Of a DNA stretch of 64,000 bases, positions 8,234 through 16,840 are shown piece after piece. Position numbers and translations under genes: made by a program. The DNA is from an uncultured Coriobacteriaceae bacterium (GTDB lineage: Bacteria > Actinomycetota > Coriobacteriia > Coriobacteriales > Coriobacteriaceae), in assembly GCA_944322305.1 (NCBI GenBank), contig CALUOP010000001.1, positions 248,001-312,000 of the forward strand, given 5' to 3'. Within the stretch, counting starts at the first letter, position 1. Every line of letters begins with the position of its first letter. Under the pieces are notes generated by a model. It was given only the letters and a program-made list of their open reading frames with translations. It did no database searches and was not told the origin of the DNA.

Positions 8234-8698
8234 CTACTCCTGCGCCGCCGCCAAGCTCTGGGTCTGCTCGATCTCGGTGAGCATGGCCACGCGACGCTCG
8301 TGGCGGCCGCCCTCGAACTCGGCGTCGAGCCACTCGTCGACGATCATCTTGGCGAGCTCGGAGCCCACCACGCGCGCGCCGAATGCCAGCACGTTGGTGT
8401 TGTTGTGCTGGCGGGAGAGCTTGGCCGAGAAGGGCTCGGAGCACACGCAGGCGCGGATGCCGTCAACCTTGTTGGCGGCGAGGCTGATGCCCACGCCGGT
8501 GCCGCAGATGAGAATGCCGCGGTCAGCCTGGCCGTCAGCGACGGCTCGGGCCACCTTGTAGCCGGCGATGGGATAGTCGAAGCTCTCGGTGGAGTCGGTG
8601 CCGTAGTTCACGACCTCGCATCCACGCTGCTCAAGGTGCTCGACGATGATGTTCTTGAGCTCGACGGCCGCATGGTCGTTGCCGATGGCAATCCTCAT
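8234..8698 (-). CDS. rpiB: Ribose 5-phosphate isomerase B (RpiB/LacAB family)
   Basis: A 154-residue cytoplasmic isomerase interconverting ribose 5-phosphate and ribulose 5-phosphate, or a related sugar-phosphate pair. It begins MRIAIGNDHAAVELK, has DYPIAGYKVARAV and the catalytic-cysteine motif GILICGTGVGISLAANK, and ends with the HNNTNVLAFGARV active-site segment. The ATG at 8698 is preceded by AGGAGGATT, so it is chosen over an upstream extension. The gene is about 160 bases upstream of the PfkB-type kinase, in the same direction. Confidence 0.94.
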   Translation of the reverse strand: MRIAIGNDHAAVELKNIIVEHLEQRGCEVVNYGTDSTESFDYPIAGYKVARAVADGQADRGILICGTGVGISLAANKVDGIRACVCSEPFSAKLSRQHNNTNVLAFGARVVGSELAKMIVDEWLDAEFEGGRHERRVAMLTEIEQTQSLAAAQE

Positions 8699-8842
8699 GT
8701 GCAATCCTCCTTCTCGCAGCCCGCCGGGCGCGGGCGCAGAAACTGCCTTTGTTGCTTGTACCCCATTATGCCATGCCGCCAACGGCTCGTTTTCGCCGAG
8801 AAGAACGCAGGGTGGGTGCGGGCTGCGGGCGGGACGGGGCCG

Positions 8843-9157
8843 GTTGGCCGCGCTGATGACACGCAGACACGCAGTTGGTCGCGATTATCGCAGCCAAGCC
8901 CCGTCCCCCCCCTCGCCTCGGCGGCAAGCGGGGTGGCCGGTTGACCGCAAAAATGACGCACAAGCTCCTGTTGCCCGCTAAGCCTGCATCTAAGCCCTCG
9001 GTTGATCGCGATAACAGCAGGTAAATCCCGTTTGATCGCTCGAACCGCACGCAACTCCCGGATTTCCGGGAGCTAGCTGTCGCCAGAACGACCAAGCGCA
9101 CCGAGCATGACAAAATCGCGATCAACCTGAAACTTGCAGGACACGCCAGCGGCCAAC
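8843..9157. repeat. 30-bp-period inverted array 1 (GTTGGTCGC units around a CCGG palindrome)
   Basis: This occupies most of the roughly 620 gene-free bases between rpiB and tRNA-Arg. Forward units beginning GTTGGCCGC, GTTGGTCGC, GTTGACCGC, GTTGCCCGC, GTTGATCGC and TTTGATCGC start near 8843, 8874, 8940, 8970, 9001 and 9031, that is, 30-31 bases apart with one double step. After the central palindrome CTCCCGGATTTCCGGGAG (about 9054-9071), reverse-complement units end near 9096, 9126 and 9157. Only the first nine or so bases and a few inner positions are conserved. The rest of the gap shows nothing else except the tRNA terminator. Confidence 0.85.
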
Positions 9158-9281
9158 CGGAACCGCGGTTCATCCTTGCCTGACATTCTCGCGGGCAAAC
9201 GGCATATATCGAGAAATGCAAGCCGCCCACCTGCGTGCAAGATCCGCCGCCAACCAGCCGCCGCGCAAACAACCACGGCAC

Positions 9282-9300
9282 AAAAAGCCCCGCGCGGGGC
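9282..9300 (-). terminator. Terminator of tRNA-Arg
   Basis: The minus strand has GCCCCGCGCGGGGC followed by TTTTTG, 18 bases after the tRNA 3' end. Confidence 0.85.
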
Positions 9301-9317
9301 GGGGCGTAACGGACGGG

Positions 9318-9391
9318 TGCGCCACGTCGGACTCGAACCAACGACCTTGAGATTAGAAGTCTCCTGCTCTATCCAGCTGAGCTAGTGGCGC
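9318..9391 (-). tRNA. tRNA-Arg (anticodon TCT)
   Basis: The minus strand folds as a complete tRNA: acceptor arms GCGCCAC/GTGGCGC, D-loop AGCTCAGCTGGATAGAGC, anticodon loop CTTCTAA, and T-arm GGTTCGAGTCC. The discriminator base is A and CCA is not encoded. It decodes AGA, a rare codon in so GC-rich a genome. Confidence 0.97.
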
Positions 9392-9534
9392 TTGCGGGTT
9401 GGATTATAGCCCAAAACGGCACGTACCGCCATCAGGCGCAAGCCCGGGCAGACTGCGCGGGCGCGGTACGCCCGCGCGCCAAGGCGCACCAAGCGGACGC
9501 ACTTCTCGCCTTGCCGCAAGCGCCTCGCCTCAAG

Positions 9535-10167
9535 CTAGGAAGCCGCCAGCGCCAGCAGGTCGCGCGGGGCGTCGAACGTGTGCGTTACGGGCGTCACCCC
9601 TTCTGAGGAGACACTCCCCCCACGTGGCATAGCCGAAGTCCATGGGCACGTTGGCCGCCGCCTCGGCATCAGAGCGCGCGTCGCCAAGGTAGATGGCGTC
9701 CTGCGGCGCGACGCCCAGGCGCGTAAGGCACAGGCGCGGCAGCTCGGGGTCGGCTTGTGGCGCTCGGTGTCCTCGGCGAGAACCACCGCGTCCATGTAGG
9801 CGTCGATCCCCTTGCTCACCACGTCGATCTCGTACTGCGCGCGCGTTTTGGCAGAAACCACCGCTTGGACAACGCCTGTGCGGGCAAGCGCCTCGGACAC
9901 CTCGCCAAAGCCCTCGTAGAGCGTGGCGCCCTCCTCGTACGCGTTCACATACCGCACCCAGCGGGCGTACGCGCGCTCCTTGTCGGCCACGCCGAGCTCC
10001 TCCATGACCTTCATCCCCGGGTAGGCGGCAAAGCGCAGCACCTGGTCGAACGTCTAGTCCTCGCCCGTCTCCTCCTTGATGATGCGCATGAGCGGGTACA
10101 TGTTCATGTTGAGCGTGTTCAGAACCGTGCCGTCGATGTCGTAGATAACCGCGCGGTACCGCTTCAC
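9535..10167 (-). pseudogene. Broken HAD-superfamily phosphatase
   Basis: Reading from a GTG at 10167, the protein begins with the HAD nucleophile motif YDIDGTVLNT, is interrupted by a TAG after about 40 residues (likely TGG originally), then continues through AVVSAKTR (motif II) to HKP. There a one-base loss in a C-run shifts the frame; the next frame carries ELPRLCLTRLGVAPQDAIYLGDARSDAEAA, which is motif III/IV. A one-base gain in a G-run (ACGTGGGGGGAG) then shifts back to the original frame until the stop at 9535. Three lesions in one small gene indicate decay, although the two homopolymer changes could be sequence errors. The intact protein would resemble phosphoglycolate phosphatase-like hydrolases. 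Confidence 0.85.
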
Positions 10168-10238
10168 AGCGCGCCACGCAACTCTGACGCATCCGCTGCC
10201 GCCCATGCGAGAGCAGACGCGAACCTCGGGGCGGCAAC

Positions 10239-10264
10239 AAAAAAGCGAGGAACATCGTCCTCGC
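10239..10264 (-). terminator. Terminator of the tRNA-His/tRNA-Lys transcript
   Basis: The minus strand has GCGAGGA and TCCTCGC arms followed by TTTTTT, 18 bases after tRNA-Lys. Confidence 0.88.
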
Positions 10265-10281
10265 TTCGTCAGTTTGAGTGG

Positions 10282-10354
<73 letters not shown>

Positions 10355-10373
10355 GATATGCAGCTATCAATGG

Positions 10374-10448
10374 GGTGGGTACAGGGACTCGAACCCTGGA
10401 CCTCCGGGACCACAACCCGGCGCTCTAGCCAACTGAGCTACACCCACC
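10374..10448 (-). tRNA. tRNA-His (anticodon GTG)
   Basis: The minus strand shows the extra 5' G paired with C73 that is diagnostic for tRNA-His, arms GTGGGTG/TACCCAC, D-arm AGCTCAGTTGGCTAGAGC and anticodon GTG. It is the first gene of the tRNA-His/tRNA-Lys transcript. Confidence 0.97.
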
Positions 10449-10482
10449 GTGTGAAGCGCTCCTGCGCTTTCGCGCGGTGACT

Positions 10483-10511
10483 ATTATTGCGCGACCGTCC
10501 CGCCAATGCAA
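10483..10511 (-). promoter_or_regulatory. Promoter of the tRNA-His/tRNA-Lys pair
   Basis: On the minus strand TTGCAT (10506-10511) and AATAAT (10483-10488) are separated by exactly 17 bases, about 35 bases before tRNA-His. Confidence 0.75.
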
Positions 10512-10554
10512 GAACTTTTTTCGAAAAATTTTGAACGGGGTTCCGCAGGACCTC

Positions 10555-11162
10555 CTACCGCGCCGAGCTCCCCCGCTCTACCAGGTCGATCAGCTCCTGG
10601 TGCGAGTGGATCCCGAGCTTGGCGTAGACATGCTTGACGTGCGCCTTCACCGTGTTTCTCGACACGACGAGCCGCTCTTGGATAAACGCGCGGTCGCGCC
10701 CGCGAGCGAGCATTTCGAACACCTCGCGCTCGCGCGGAGTGAGGCCGTGCTCGCGCGCAAGCTCGTCACAGCGCGCCTGGAGCGTGGGACGCGGAATCTC
10801 TACCACCGCAGGGCTCACAGGCTCCACGCCGGCAACCACCACCGAAAAGCTGAAGCCGCGCAGGCCGAAAACGCGTAGGCGACCACCGCCACCAACAGAA
10901 CGCCGCTCACCATTAGCGGCACCGCCTCGGAGCCGGCCGACGCGGACCACGCGCCGAGCGCCGCCCCCGCCACCGAGCCGAAGCCCGTGACGCCGCGCCC
11001 CCAGGCCACCGTGGCCACCGCCGCACGCGGGTTGCGCGCGCTCACCGCCACGACCACGTCCCACAGCACGATCTCGATAAGCAGGTTCCCCACGAAGAAC
11101 AGCGGGATGCTCGCCGCCATAACCGCCCTCCCTTTTGTAGGCTTGCTCGCGATCTTACGCAT
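10555..11162 (-). pseudogene. Truncated, frameshifted membrane-bound LuxR-family regulator
   Basis: The C-terminal part (roughly 10555-10830) is an intact LuxR DNA-binding domain with LTPREREVFEMLARG and NTVKAHVKHVYAKLGIHS. The N-terminal part (10815-11162, another frame) has three or more transmembrane helices (IPLFFVGNLLIEIVLWDVVV, then two more). This is the arrangement of the long LuxR proteins with a 12-helix membrane domain that are frequent in Coriobacteriia, which are usually over 450 residues. Here only the last membrane helices remain, and a one-base loss near the TTTT run at about 10875 joins the two frames. The upstream part is missing, so I call it a remnant. Confidence 0.8.
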
Positions 11163-11481
11163 ACGGATAGCAGTTGATTATGGGCTGAAAACGCACGGTT
11201 GGGCCATTACCCCGCCAGGGTGATTCTGCAGGTGGGACGGGGTAAGGCCGGGGTGGCGCGCACCTTGGGCAGTGCCGGGCGGAGGATGCGGCGGGCAGCG
11301 GCGCAAACCGGCGGGGCACCGCAACCGGCAACGGGCAACGGCCGCAAGGGTCCAGCGTGCCGGGAGCCCACGTTTCTGCCCTCCCCCTTCTTCTTAAAAC
11401 TGACCTAAGCCGAGCAAATCGCCCAAAACGTGTCCGCACGGCGTGCGATAATCGAACACAGCGAACAAGAAGGAGCGTCCC
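11163..11481. other. Intergenic stretch before dacF with a likely -10 box
   Basis: This gap probably once held the missing start of the LuxR gene, but no matching coding trace is visible. GATAAT at 11447-11452 is the best -10 candidate for dacF, and GAAGGAGCGTCCC just before 11482 is its ribosome site. The rest is GC-rich with no feature I can name. Confidence 0.5.
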
Positions 11482-13320
11482 ATGCATCAGACAGGCCCCC
11501 GCACACCCCGATCCGCAAACGACGCCCGCAAGCCCGCGCCAAAACGCGCCGGAAGCGCGTTGAGCGCCCTGCTGCGCGTGCTGGCCTTCGCGCTTGTGCT
11601 CTTCCTCTGCGCCGCCGTGCCCGCTCGCGCGCTTGAGGACCCCGCGGTCAACGCCACGGCGGCCCTTCTCGTAGACCCTGACACCGGCACCGTGCTCTAC
11701 GAGAGCAACGCTGACGAGACGCGCTACCCCGCCTCCATGACCAAGATCATGACGGCCCTGCTCACGCTGGAGAACGCCGACTTGGACGACGAGGTGACTG
11801 TGGAGGCCTCCGACCTCACCGAGGTCACCTGGGACAGCACCGTGGCCGGCCTCATGGCCGGCGAGACCTACACCGTGCGCGACCTGCTCTACGGGCTCCT
11901 GCTCCCCTCGGGCAACGACGCGTCGTATGTGCTCGCGCGCTACGTGGGTGGCTCGGTCGAGAAGTTCGTGCAGATGATGAACGACCGCGCCGTCGAGCTC
12001 GGCTGCACCAACACCCACTTCGCCAACCCCTGCGGCCTGCATGACGACAACCACTGGAGCTGCGCGCGCGACATCTACCGCATGGCGTACGCCGCCATGC
12101 AAAACGCCACGTTCGCCGAGATCGTGGCCACCACGTCCTACACCATGCCGGCAACCGACCTCCAGCCTGCGCACGAGCTTGAGAACACCAACCTGCTGAT
12201 AGACCCGGACGCGTCGTGCTACTACGAGCCGTGCTTCGGCGTGAAAACCGGCAACACCACCGAGGCGGGCCGCTGCTTGGCCGCCGCGGCCGAGAAGGAC
12301 GGCGTCACGCTGTACTGCGTGGTCATGGGCTGCCCCAGCGCCCAGGCGTGGGGCGAGGTGAACGGCAACTTCACCGCGGCGCTCACCCTGTTTGACTGGG
12401 GCTACCAGAACTGGTCGCGCCACGCGGTGCTCGCAAGCGGCACGGCCGTGGAAAGCGTGCCGGTTATCGGTGCGGCAGCCGATACGCGCCTGTCCGTGGC
12501 GATCGACGGCACGGTGGAAGGCTTGCTGCCCAACGACCTTGCCGCCGACGCCCTCGAGGTGAGCTATGAGCTTCCCGAGAACATCGCCGTGCCTGTTGGC
12601 GAGGGAACGAGCCTGGGCACCGCAACCTACCGCTACCACGGTGTTGAGCTCGCAACGGTGGGGCTCGTGGCCGGCAACACCGTGATGCCCTCGCCTGTCG
12701 CCTGCGTGGTTCAGTACCCGCAGCTGCTGCAGGCCAACCCCGTCTTCGCCGTCGGCATCGCCGTGGCAGCGCTTGTCCTCGTCGCGGTAATCGTGCTGAT
12801 CATCCGCTCGGCGCTGCGCAGCGGGCGTGCGAACCGCCCGGGCGGCGGCACCGGGGCGTACGGCAGCTCGGCCTACGGGCGCGGAGCCGTGCGCCAGATG
12901 CCCGTGGTGAGGCGGTCGGGCTCGCAGCCTGCGGACACGAGGCAGCAGGTGCCTGGCACGGGAGCCCCTGCACAGCAGGTGGGGCAGCACAGCCCGCATG
13001 CGCACGCCCGCGGCGGCGCCGTGAGCGGTGGGCAGGCACACGATCCCCAGCATGTTGCAGCTCACCACGCCGGTAGCGCAGCGCACGCAAGCCAGCACAC
13101 CGCCGCACCGCGCCAGGCCCAAGACACCGCTTCGGTGCTGTACCCGCAGCAAACGGGCGCACCCACCGTGCACTCCGCCGAGCCTTTTGAGCCGCGCAGC
13201 GAGCGCATCAAGCGGCGCGTTCCCTCGCTGGGAGGCGAGGGGCGCTCCCAGGAACCTAGCGGGCGGACCGGCCGTCGCCTGAGCGCCGACCCCGACGACA
13301 CCGCTGGCCTCTGGAGCTAG
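11482..13320 (+). CDS. dacF: D-alanyl-D-alanine carboxypeptidase with a long cytoplasmic tail (peptidase S11)
   Basis: A 612-residue membrane-anchored penicillin-binding protein that trims the terminal D-Ala from peptidoglycan stem peptides. An N-terminal signal (about residues 30-50, LLRVLAFALVLFLCAAVPARA) precedes the catalytic domain with all three active-site motifs: SMTK at 85-88, SGN at 143-145 and KTG at 255-257. A PBP5-like C-terminal domain follows, then one transmembrane helix (about 420-445). After it comes an unusual tail of about 165 residues rich in Gly, Ala, Gln and His, predicted disordered and cytoplasmic. Typical S11 enzymes end near 400 residues with a short anchor. It stands alone on the plus strand with its own ribosome site. 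Confidence 0.95.
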   Translation: MHQTGPRTPRSANDARKPAPKRAGSALSALLRVLAFALVLFLCAAVPARALEDPAVNATAALLVDPDTGTVLYESNADETRYPASMTKIMTALLTLENADLDDEVTVEASDLTEVTWDSTVAGLMAGETYTVRDLLYGLLLPSGNDASYVLARYVGGSVEKFVQMMNDRAVELGCTNTHFANPCGLHDDNHWSCARDIYRMAYAAMQNATFAEIVATTSYTMPATDLQPAHELENTNLLIDPDASCYYEPCFGVKTGNTTEAGRCLAAAAEKDGVTLYCVVMGCPSAQAWGEVNGNFTAALTLFDWGYQNWSRHAVLASGTAVESVPVIGAAADTRLSVAIDGTVEGLLPNDLAADALEVSYELPENIAVPVGEGTSLGTATYRYHGVELATVGLVAGNTVMPSPVACVVQYPQLLQANPVFAVGIAVAALVLVAVIVLIIRSALRSGRANRPGGGTGAYGSSAYGRGAVRQMPVVRRSGSQPADTRQQVPGTGAPAQQVGQHSPHAHARGGAVSGGQAHDPQHVAAHHAGSAAHASQHTAAPRQAQDTASVLYPQQTGAPTVHSAEPFEPRSERIKRRVPSLGGEGRSQEPSGRTGRRLSADPDDTAGLWS

Positions 13321-13366
13321 GCCACGCGCAGGAGGGTCCGCCGGATGCCGCCGGGGATGCCGCTGT

Positions 13367-14374
13367 CTAGCGGTTGGTGATCTTGCCGATGTTCTTGAGC
13401 TCGATCGAGATGAGCCCGTTGGGGTTGTTCACGAACTCGATGTAGTCGCGGTTGTCGCAGTACTCCGACGGGAAGGTGATCTCGATGCCCGTGTCGGTGC
13501 GGATGCGGTGGTTGCGGCCGCGGCGCTCAGCCACCACCGGCTCCACCGGCACCTCGGCGGGCAGCGCCGCCTCGGCCGCCTGCTCAACGTAGCGCTCGGC
13601 AAGCGCGGGTTCGTCCTCAAAGGCGGCGCGGCCGATCTCCTCGGGCGAGAAGCTCTCGTCCTCCTCGGCCTTCTCCACCAGGTAGCTCTTGGCGCGCGAC
13701 AGCGCCACCGCCGTGTTGGCACCGTACTCCTCGGCCACCTCCTCGACGATGCGCGTGACCTCGTCGATCGCCTCTTTGGCCGAGACACCCGTCTCGCACT
13801 GCAAAAGGCCGTCGGGAATCACCAGGGTGTCCTGCCCGTTGATGGTGCGCTTTTTGTCCGCGTAGCTGATGGCAAGCGACCGCGCGCCCACCACCGCATA
13901 CGACCCGACCTTCTGCGAGGGGCTCGGCAGGATGGCGTAGTGGCGCGCGATGTCGTTTACCACCAAGCCGCCGCCCTGACGCACCTCGTGCATGAAGGCC
14001 AGGCGGCTCGTCATCAGCAGCACGGCGAAGTAGCGCGCGCCCTCGTCCTCGTCATCGGCGAAGTCAGCCACCAGCACGTCAGTCGACTCAGCGGGGTCTA
14101 CCTGCCCCAGCTCGCCGGCGAGAAAGTCGGCCACCTGTGTGGAGAGGTCCACGAAGCTCGTCTCGCCGAAGAAGTAGCGTTTGAGCTCCTGCGCAAAGCC
14201 GCTTTCCTCGGTAAACGTCCCACGCTTGGCCGAGGCGTCGCCGCGCACCTTCTTGAGGTGCTTCTCGACAAACGAGCGCACCTGCTTGCTCGACAGATCG
14301 AGCTCGGCCTGCGAGAACACGGTGACGCCCGAGGTGAAGTCCAAAACGTGCAGGATCGCGTGGTTGATCTTCAT
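13367..14374 (-). CDS. Nucleoid-associated protein (YejK/NdpA, 37-kDa NA family)
   Basis: A 335-residue cytoplasmic protein of the family first described as an E. coli nucleoid component. It starts MKINHAILHVLDFTSG at 14374; the preceding frame has no ribosome site. The central region (GARYFAVLLMTSRLAFMHEV, then QGGGLVVNDIARHYAILPSPSQKV) and the C-terminal segment (NRDYIEFVNNPNGLISIELKNIGKI) are family-typical. The molecular role is poorly defined. It is transcribed towards dacF and divergently from rnhA. Confidence 0.85.
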   Translation of the reverse strand: MKINHAILHVLDFTSGVTVFSQAELDLSSKQVRSFVEKHLKKVRGDASAKRGTFTEESGFAQELKRYFFGETSFVDLSTQVADFLAGELGQVDPAESTDVLVADFADDEDEGARYFAVLLMTSRLAFMHEVRQGGGLVVNDIARHYAILPSPSQKVGSYAVVGARSLAISYADKKRTINGQDTLVIPDGLLQCETGVSAKEAIDEVTRIVEEVAEEYGANTAVALSRAKSYLVEKAEEDESFSPEEIGRAAFEDEPALAERYVEQAAEAALPAEVPVEPVVAERRGRNHRIRTDTGIEITFPSEYCDNRDYIEFVNNPNGLISIELKNIGKITNR

Positions 14375-14498
14375 GAAAGCTCCTATCAGATACGTCGAGA
14401 CAAGCCGGCGCGGGGCAAAAGCGGACACAGCGGAAACGATTGTAGCAGGCCGTCCGGACAGTAAGGCATCGCAGCCGCGCGCGGCAAAGCGACCCGTC

Positions 14499-14527
14499 TT
14501 AGACGCCCCTTCTCGGCGTGGTATCAT
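14499..14527 (+). promoter_or_regulatory. Promoter of rnhA
   Basis: TTAGAC (14499-14504) and TATCAT (14522-14527) are spaced by 17 bases and stand 36 bases before the rnhA ATG. Confidence 0.65.
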
Positions 14528-14562
14528 CGTGCGGTTACGCAAACGGAAAGGGTATCTCAGCT

Positions 14563-15051
14563 ATGAAGGTCACGATCTGCACGGACGGTTCATCGCGATC
14601 CAATCCCGGCCCCGGCGGCTACGGCGCGCTTCTGACCTACGTTGACCCCACGGGCAAGAAGCACGCGCTGGAGCTTTCCGGCGGGTATCGCCGCACCACC
14701 AACAACCGCATGGAGCTTCTCGGCGTCATCATGGCGCTCGAAGCGCTCAACCGCCCGTGCGAGGTCGACCTCTACTCGGACTCGCAGTACGTGGTCCACG
14801 CCTTCCAGCAGCATTGGATAGGCGGCTGGCTCAAACGCGGGTGGAAGACCTCGCAGGAGGAGCCGGTCAAAAACGTTGACCTGTGGAAGCGCCTGCTCGC
14901 TGCGGCCGAGCCGCACACCATCACCTGGCACTGGGTGAAGGGGCACGCAGGGCACCCCGGGAACGTGCGCTGCGACCAGCTGGCCACCGAGGCCGCGGAC
15001 AACAAGGCGGCGCACCTGGTGGACACGGTGTTCGAGGCGTCTGAGGCGTAA
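14563..15051 (+). CDS. rnhA: Ribonuclease HI
   Basis: A 162-residue cytoplasmic endonuclease that cuts the RNA strand of RNA-DNA hybrids, removing primers and R-loops. The metal-binding residues are visible: Asp8 in [14 protein letters not shown], Glu51 in NNRMEL, Asp73 in YSDSQYV, and the final Asp in NVRCDQLA, with the GHAGHPGN loop between. The ATG at 14563 gives the standard family start ([10 protein letters not shown]), and GGAAAGGG stands 9-12 bases before it. Length is normal for type HI. Confidence 0.96.
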   Translation: MKVTICTDGSSRSNPGPGGYGALLTYVDPTGKKHALELSGGYRRTTNNRMELLGVIMALEALNRPCEVDLYSDSQYVVHAFQQHWIGGWLKRGWKTSQEEPVKNVDLWKRLLAAAEPHTITWHWVKGHAGHPGNVRCDQLATEAADNKAAHLVDTVFEASEA

Positions 15052-15304
15052 GCGCGCCTGCCGTTGCGCGGCGCCGGATCCGGGGCGGCGACGCCCAGCG
15101 GATGCCTAATGCAGGGGGCCACCACAACCTGCAAACATCGCCCGCAAGGCCCGTTCCCGCACGCCGGCCAGCGCCCCGCCGACCTTTCCCCCGTTTGCAT
15201 GCGGTTGTTTTGGGTAGGAGCTTGAACAAGCGCCACGGCGGCGCGTTTTGCGCGCACCGCACCGCACCGCGGAGCTGTGACCTGCCAGCCTCTCGGCAAC
15301 CGAG

Positions 15305-15661
15305 GTGATTCTTGTGACCTGTGACGAGTTTGCCGCCACGCTCGACCCCTCAGCGCCCGTGCGCGTCCACCTGATCTTCTCGGGCTACGTGCAGGGCGTG
15401 GGCTTTCGCTGGAACACGCAGGCCTTCGCCGAGCAGGAAGGCGTTACCGGCTGGGTCATGAACCTGCCCGGCGGCACCACGGTCGAGGCTGAGTACCAAG
15501 GCATCGGTGCGGCCGTGGGCGCGCTTTGCCGCCGCCTGCAAGCGCATTACGCGCAGTTTGAGAAGTACTTCCCCTCGAGCTTTGAGATAACCTCAGCCGA
15601 AGCGATCCCGTACCGCGCGGACGAGACCGCCTTCACCGTGCGCCTGTACGAGAACAGCTGA
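15305..15661 (+). CDS. acyP: Acylphosphatase
   Basis: A small cytoplasmic hydrolase of acyl phosphates, 118 residues from the GTG at 15305; a second GTG at 15314 is also possible. The substrate-binding arginine is in FSGYVQGVGFRWNTQAF and the catalytic asparagine in GWVMNLPGGTTVEAEYQG, matching the family. A C-terminal extension of about 15 residues exceeds the usual 90-100. The 250 bases before it hold no other feature I can support. Confidence 0.9.
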   Translation: MILVTCDEFAATLDPSAPVRVHLIFSGYVQGVGFRWNTQAFAEQEGVTGWVMNLPGGTTVEAEYQGIGAAVGALCRRLQAHYAQFEKYFPSSFEITSAEAIPYRADETAFTVRLYENS

Positions 15662-15751
15662 CGAGACGGGCGCGCCCGCGGAAGGCACCCCTCGGCCGTG
15701 CGCACCTCCTTGCCAGGCGCGTTTCTCGCCCGGGCAGCCCCTCCCCCAACG

Positions 15752-15781
15752 CAAAGGGCCGCCACCCGAAGGTGACGGCCC
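15752..15781 (-). terminator. Terminator of the GGGtGRT operon
   Basis: GGGCCGTCACC pairs with GGTGGCGGCCC across a TTCG tetraloop on the minus strand, then TTTGCG. It is 34 bases after the stop of the 15815-16819 gene. Confidence 0.8.
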
Positions 15782-15814
15782 AGATACGCAGGCGAGGCTG
15801 CTCGTGAAGCGCGC

Positions 15815-16819
15815 TTACTCGTTCAGCGCGGCGTTCACGGCAACGGCGCAGGCCACGGTGGCACCGACCATGGGGTTGTTGCCCATGCCGATGAGGCCCA
15901 TCATGTCCACGTGCGCAGGCACCGAGGAGGAGCCGGCGAACTGCGCGTCGGAGTGCATGCGGCCCATGGTGTCGGTCATGCCGTAGGAGGCAGGGCCGGC
16001 GGCCATGTTGTCGGGGTGCAGGGTGCGGCCGGTGCCGCCGCCGGAAGCGACGGAGAAGTACTTCTTGCCGGCCTCCAGGCGCTCCTTCTTGTAGGTGCCC
16101 GCAACGGGGTGCTGGAAGCGCGTGGGGTTGGTGGAGTTGCCGGTGATGGAGATGTCGACGTTCTCGTGCCACATGATGGCAACGCCCTCGCGGACGTCGT
16201 CGGCACCGTAGCAGTTGACCTCGGCGCGCGGGCCGTCGGAGTACGGGATGGTCTCCACAACCTTGAGCTCGCCGGTGAAGTAGTCGAACTGGGTCTTCAC
16301 GTAGGTGAAGCCGTTGATGCGGGCGATGATCTGGGCGGCGTCCTTGCCCAGGCCGTTGAGGATGACGCGTAGCGGCTTCTTGCGGGCCTTGTTGGCGTTC
16401 ATCGCGATGCCGATGGCGCCCTCAGCGGCGGCGAAGGACTCGTGGCCGGCCAGGAACGCGAAGCACTCGGTGTCGTCGCCGAGCAGCATGGCACCCAGGT
16501 TGCCGTGGCCCAGACCGACCTTGCGGTCCTCGGCGACGGAGCCGGGGACGGTGAAGGCCTGGATGCCCTCGCCGATCAGCGCGGCAGCCTCGGAAGCGGT
16601 CTTGGCGCCCTTCTTGATGGCGATGGCGCAGCCGACGGTGTAGGCCCACTTGGCGTTCTCAAACGCGATGGACTGGACCTCCTCGACGATCTCGCGAGGG
16701 TTCACGCCCTTGTCCAGGCAGATCTGCTCGGCTTCCTCGAGGGAGGAGATGCCGTTTGCCTCGAGGGCCTTCGTGATCTTGTCGATACGACGCTCGTAAC
16801 CTTCGAACGTAACAGCCAT
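15815..16819 (-). CDS. GGGtGRT protein (family of unknown function)
   Basis: A 334-residue predicted cytoplasmic protein carrying the SGGGTGRTLHPDNM segment that gives the family its name. Other conserved stretches are Gly-rich (LIGMGNNPMVGATVACAVAVN at the end, GLGHGNLGAMLLGDDTE in the middle). No membrane segment or signal peptide is present. It is the second gene of a two-gene operon, 21 bases after an IscU-like scaffold protein, and this pairing is typical of anaerobes. The biochemical role is not established; an Fe-S or metal-handling function is inferred from the partner only. Confidence 0.88.
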   Translation of the reverse strand: MAVTFEGYERRIDKITKALEANGISSLEEAEQICLDKGVNPREIVEEVQSIAFENAKWAYTVGCAIAIKKGAKTASEAAALIGEGIQAFTVPGSVAEDRKVGLGHGNLGAMLLGDDTECFAFLAGHESFAAAEGAIGIAMNANKARKKPLRVILNGLGKDAAQIIARINGFTYVKTQFDYFTGELKVVETIPYSDGPRAEVNCYGADDVREGVAIMWHENVDISITGNSTNPTRFQHPVAGTYKKERLEAGKKYFSVASGGGTGRTLHPDNMAAGPASYGMTDTMGRMHSDAQFAGSSSVPAHVDMMGLIGMGNNPMVGATVACAVAVNAALNE

Positions 16820-16840
16820 GGTCTATGTCCCTCCCTTTCT

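Noticed and set aside
8843-9157. Integron attC sites near the tRNA
   Set aside because: No integrase gene is present, the repeats lack R/L box consensus and they do not flank gene cassettes.
11155-13173. A very long open frame antisense to dacF
   Set aside because: It mirrors the codon bias of dacF, is His/Arg/Val-rich with no family motif and has no ribosome site. Similar long antisense frames lie over ptsI, accDA, the GH1 gene, the oad operon and ppc for the same reason.
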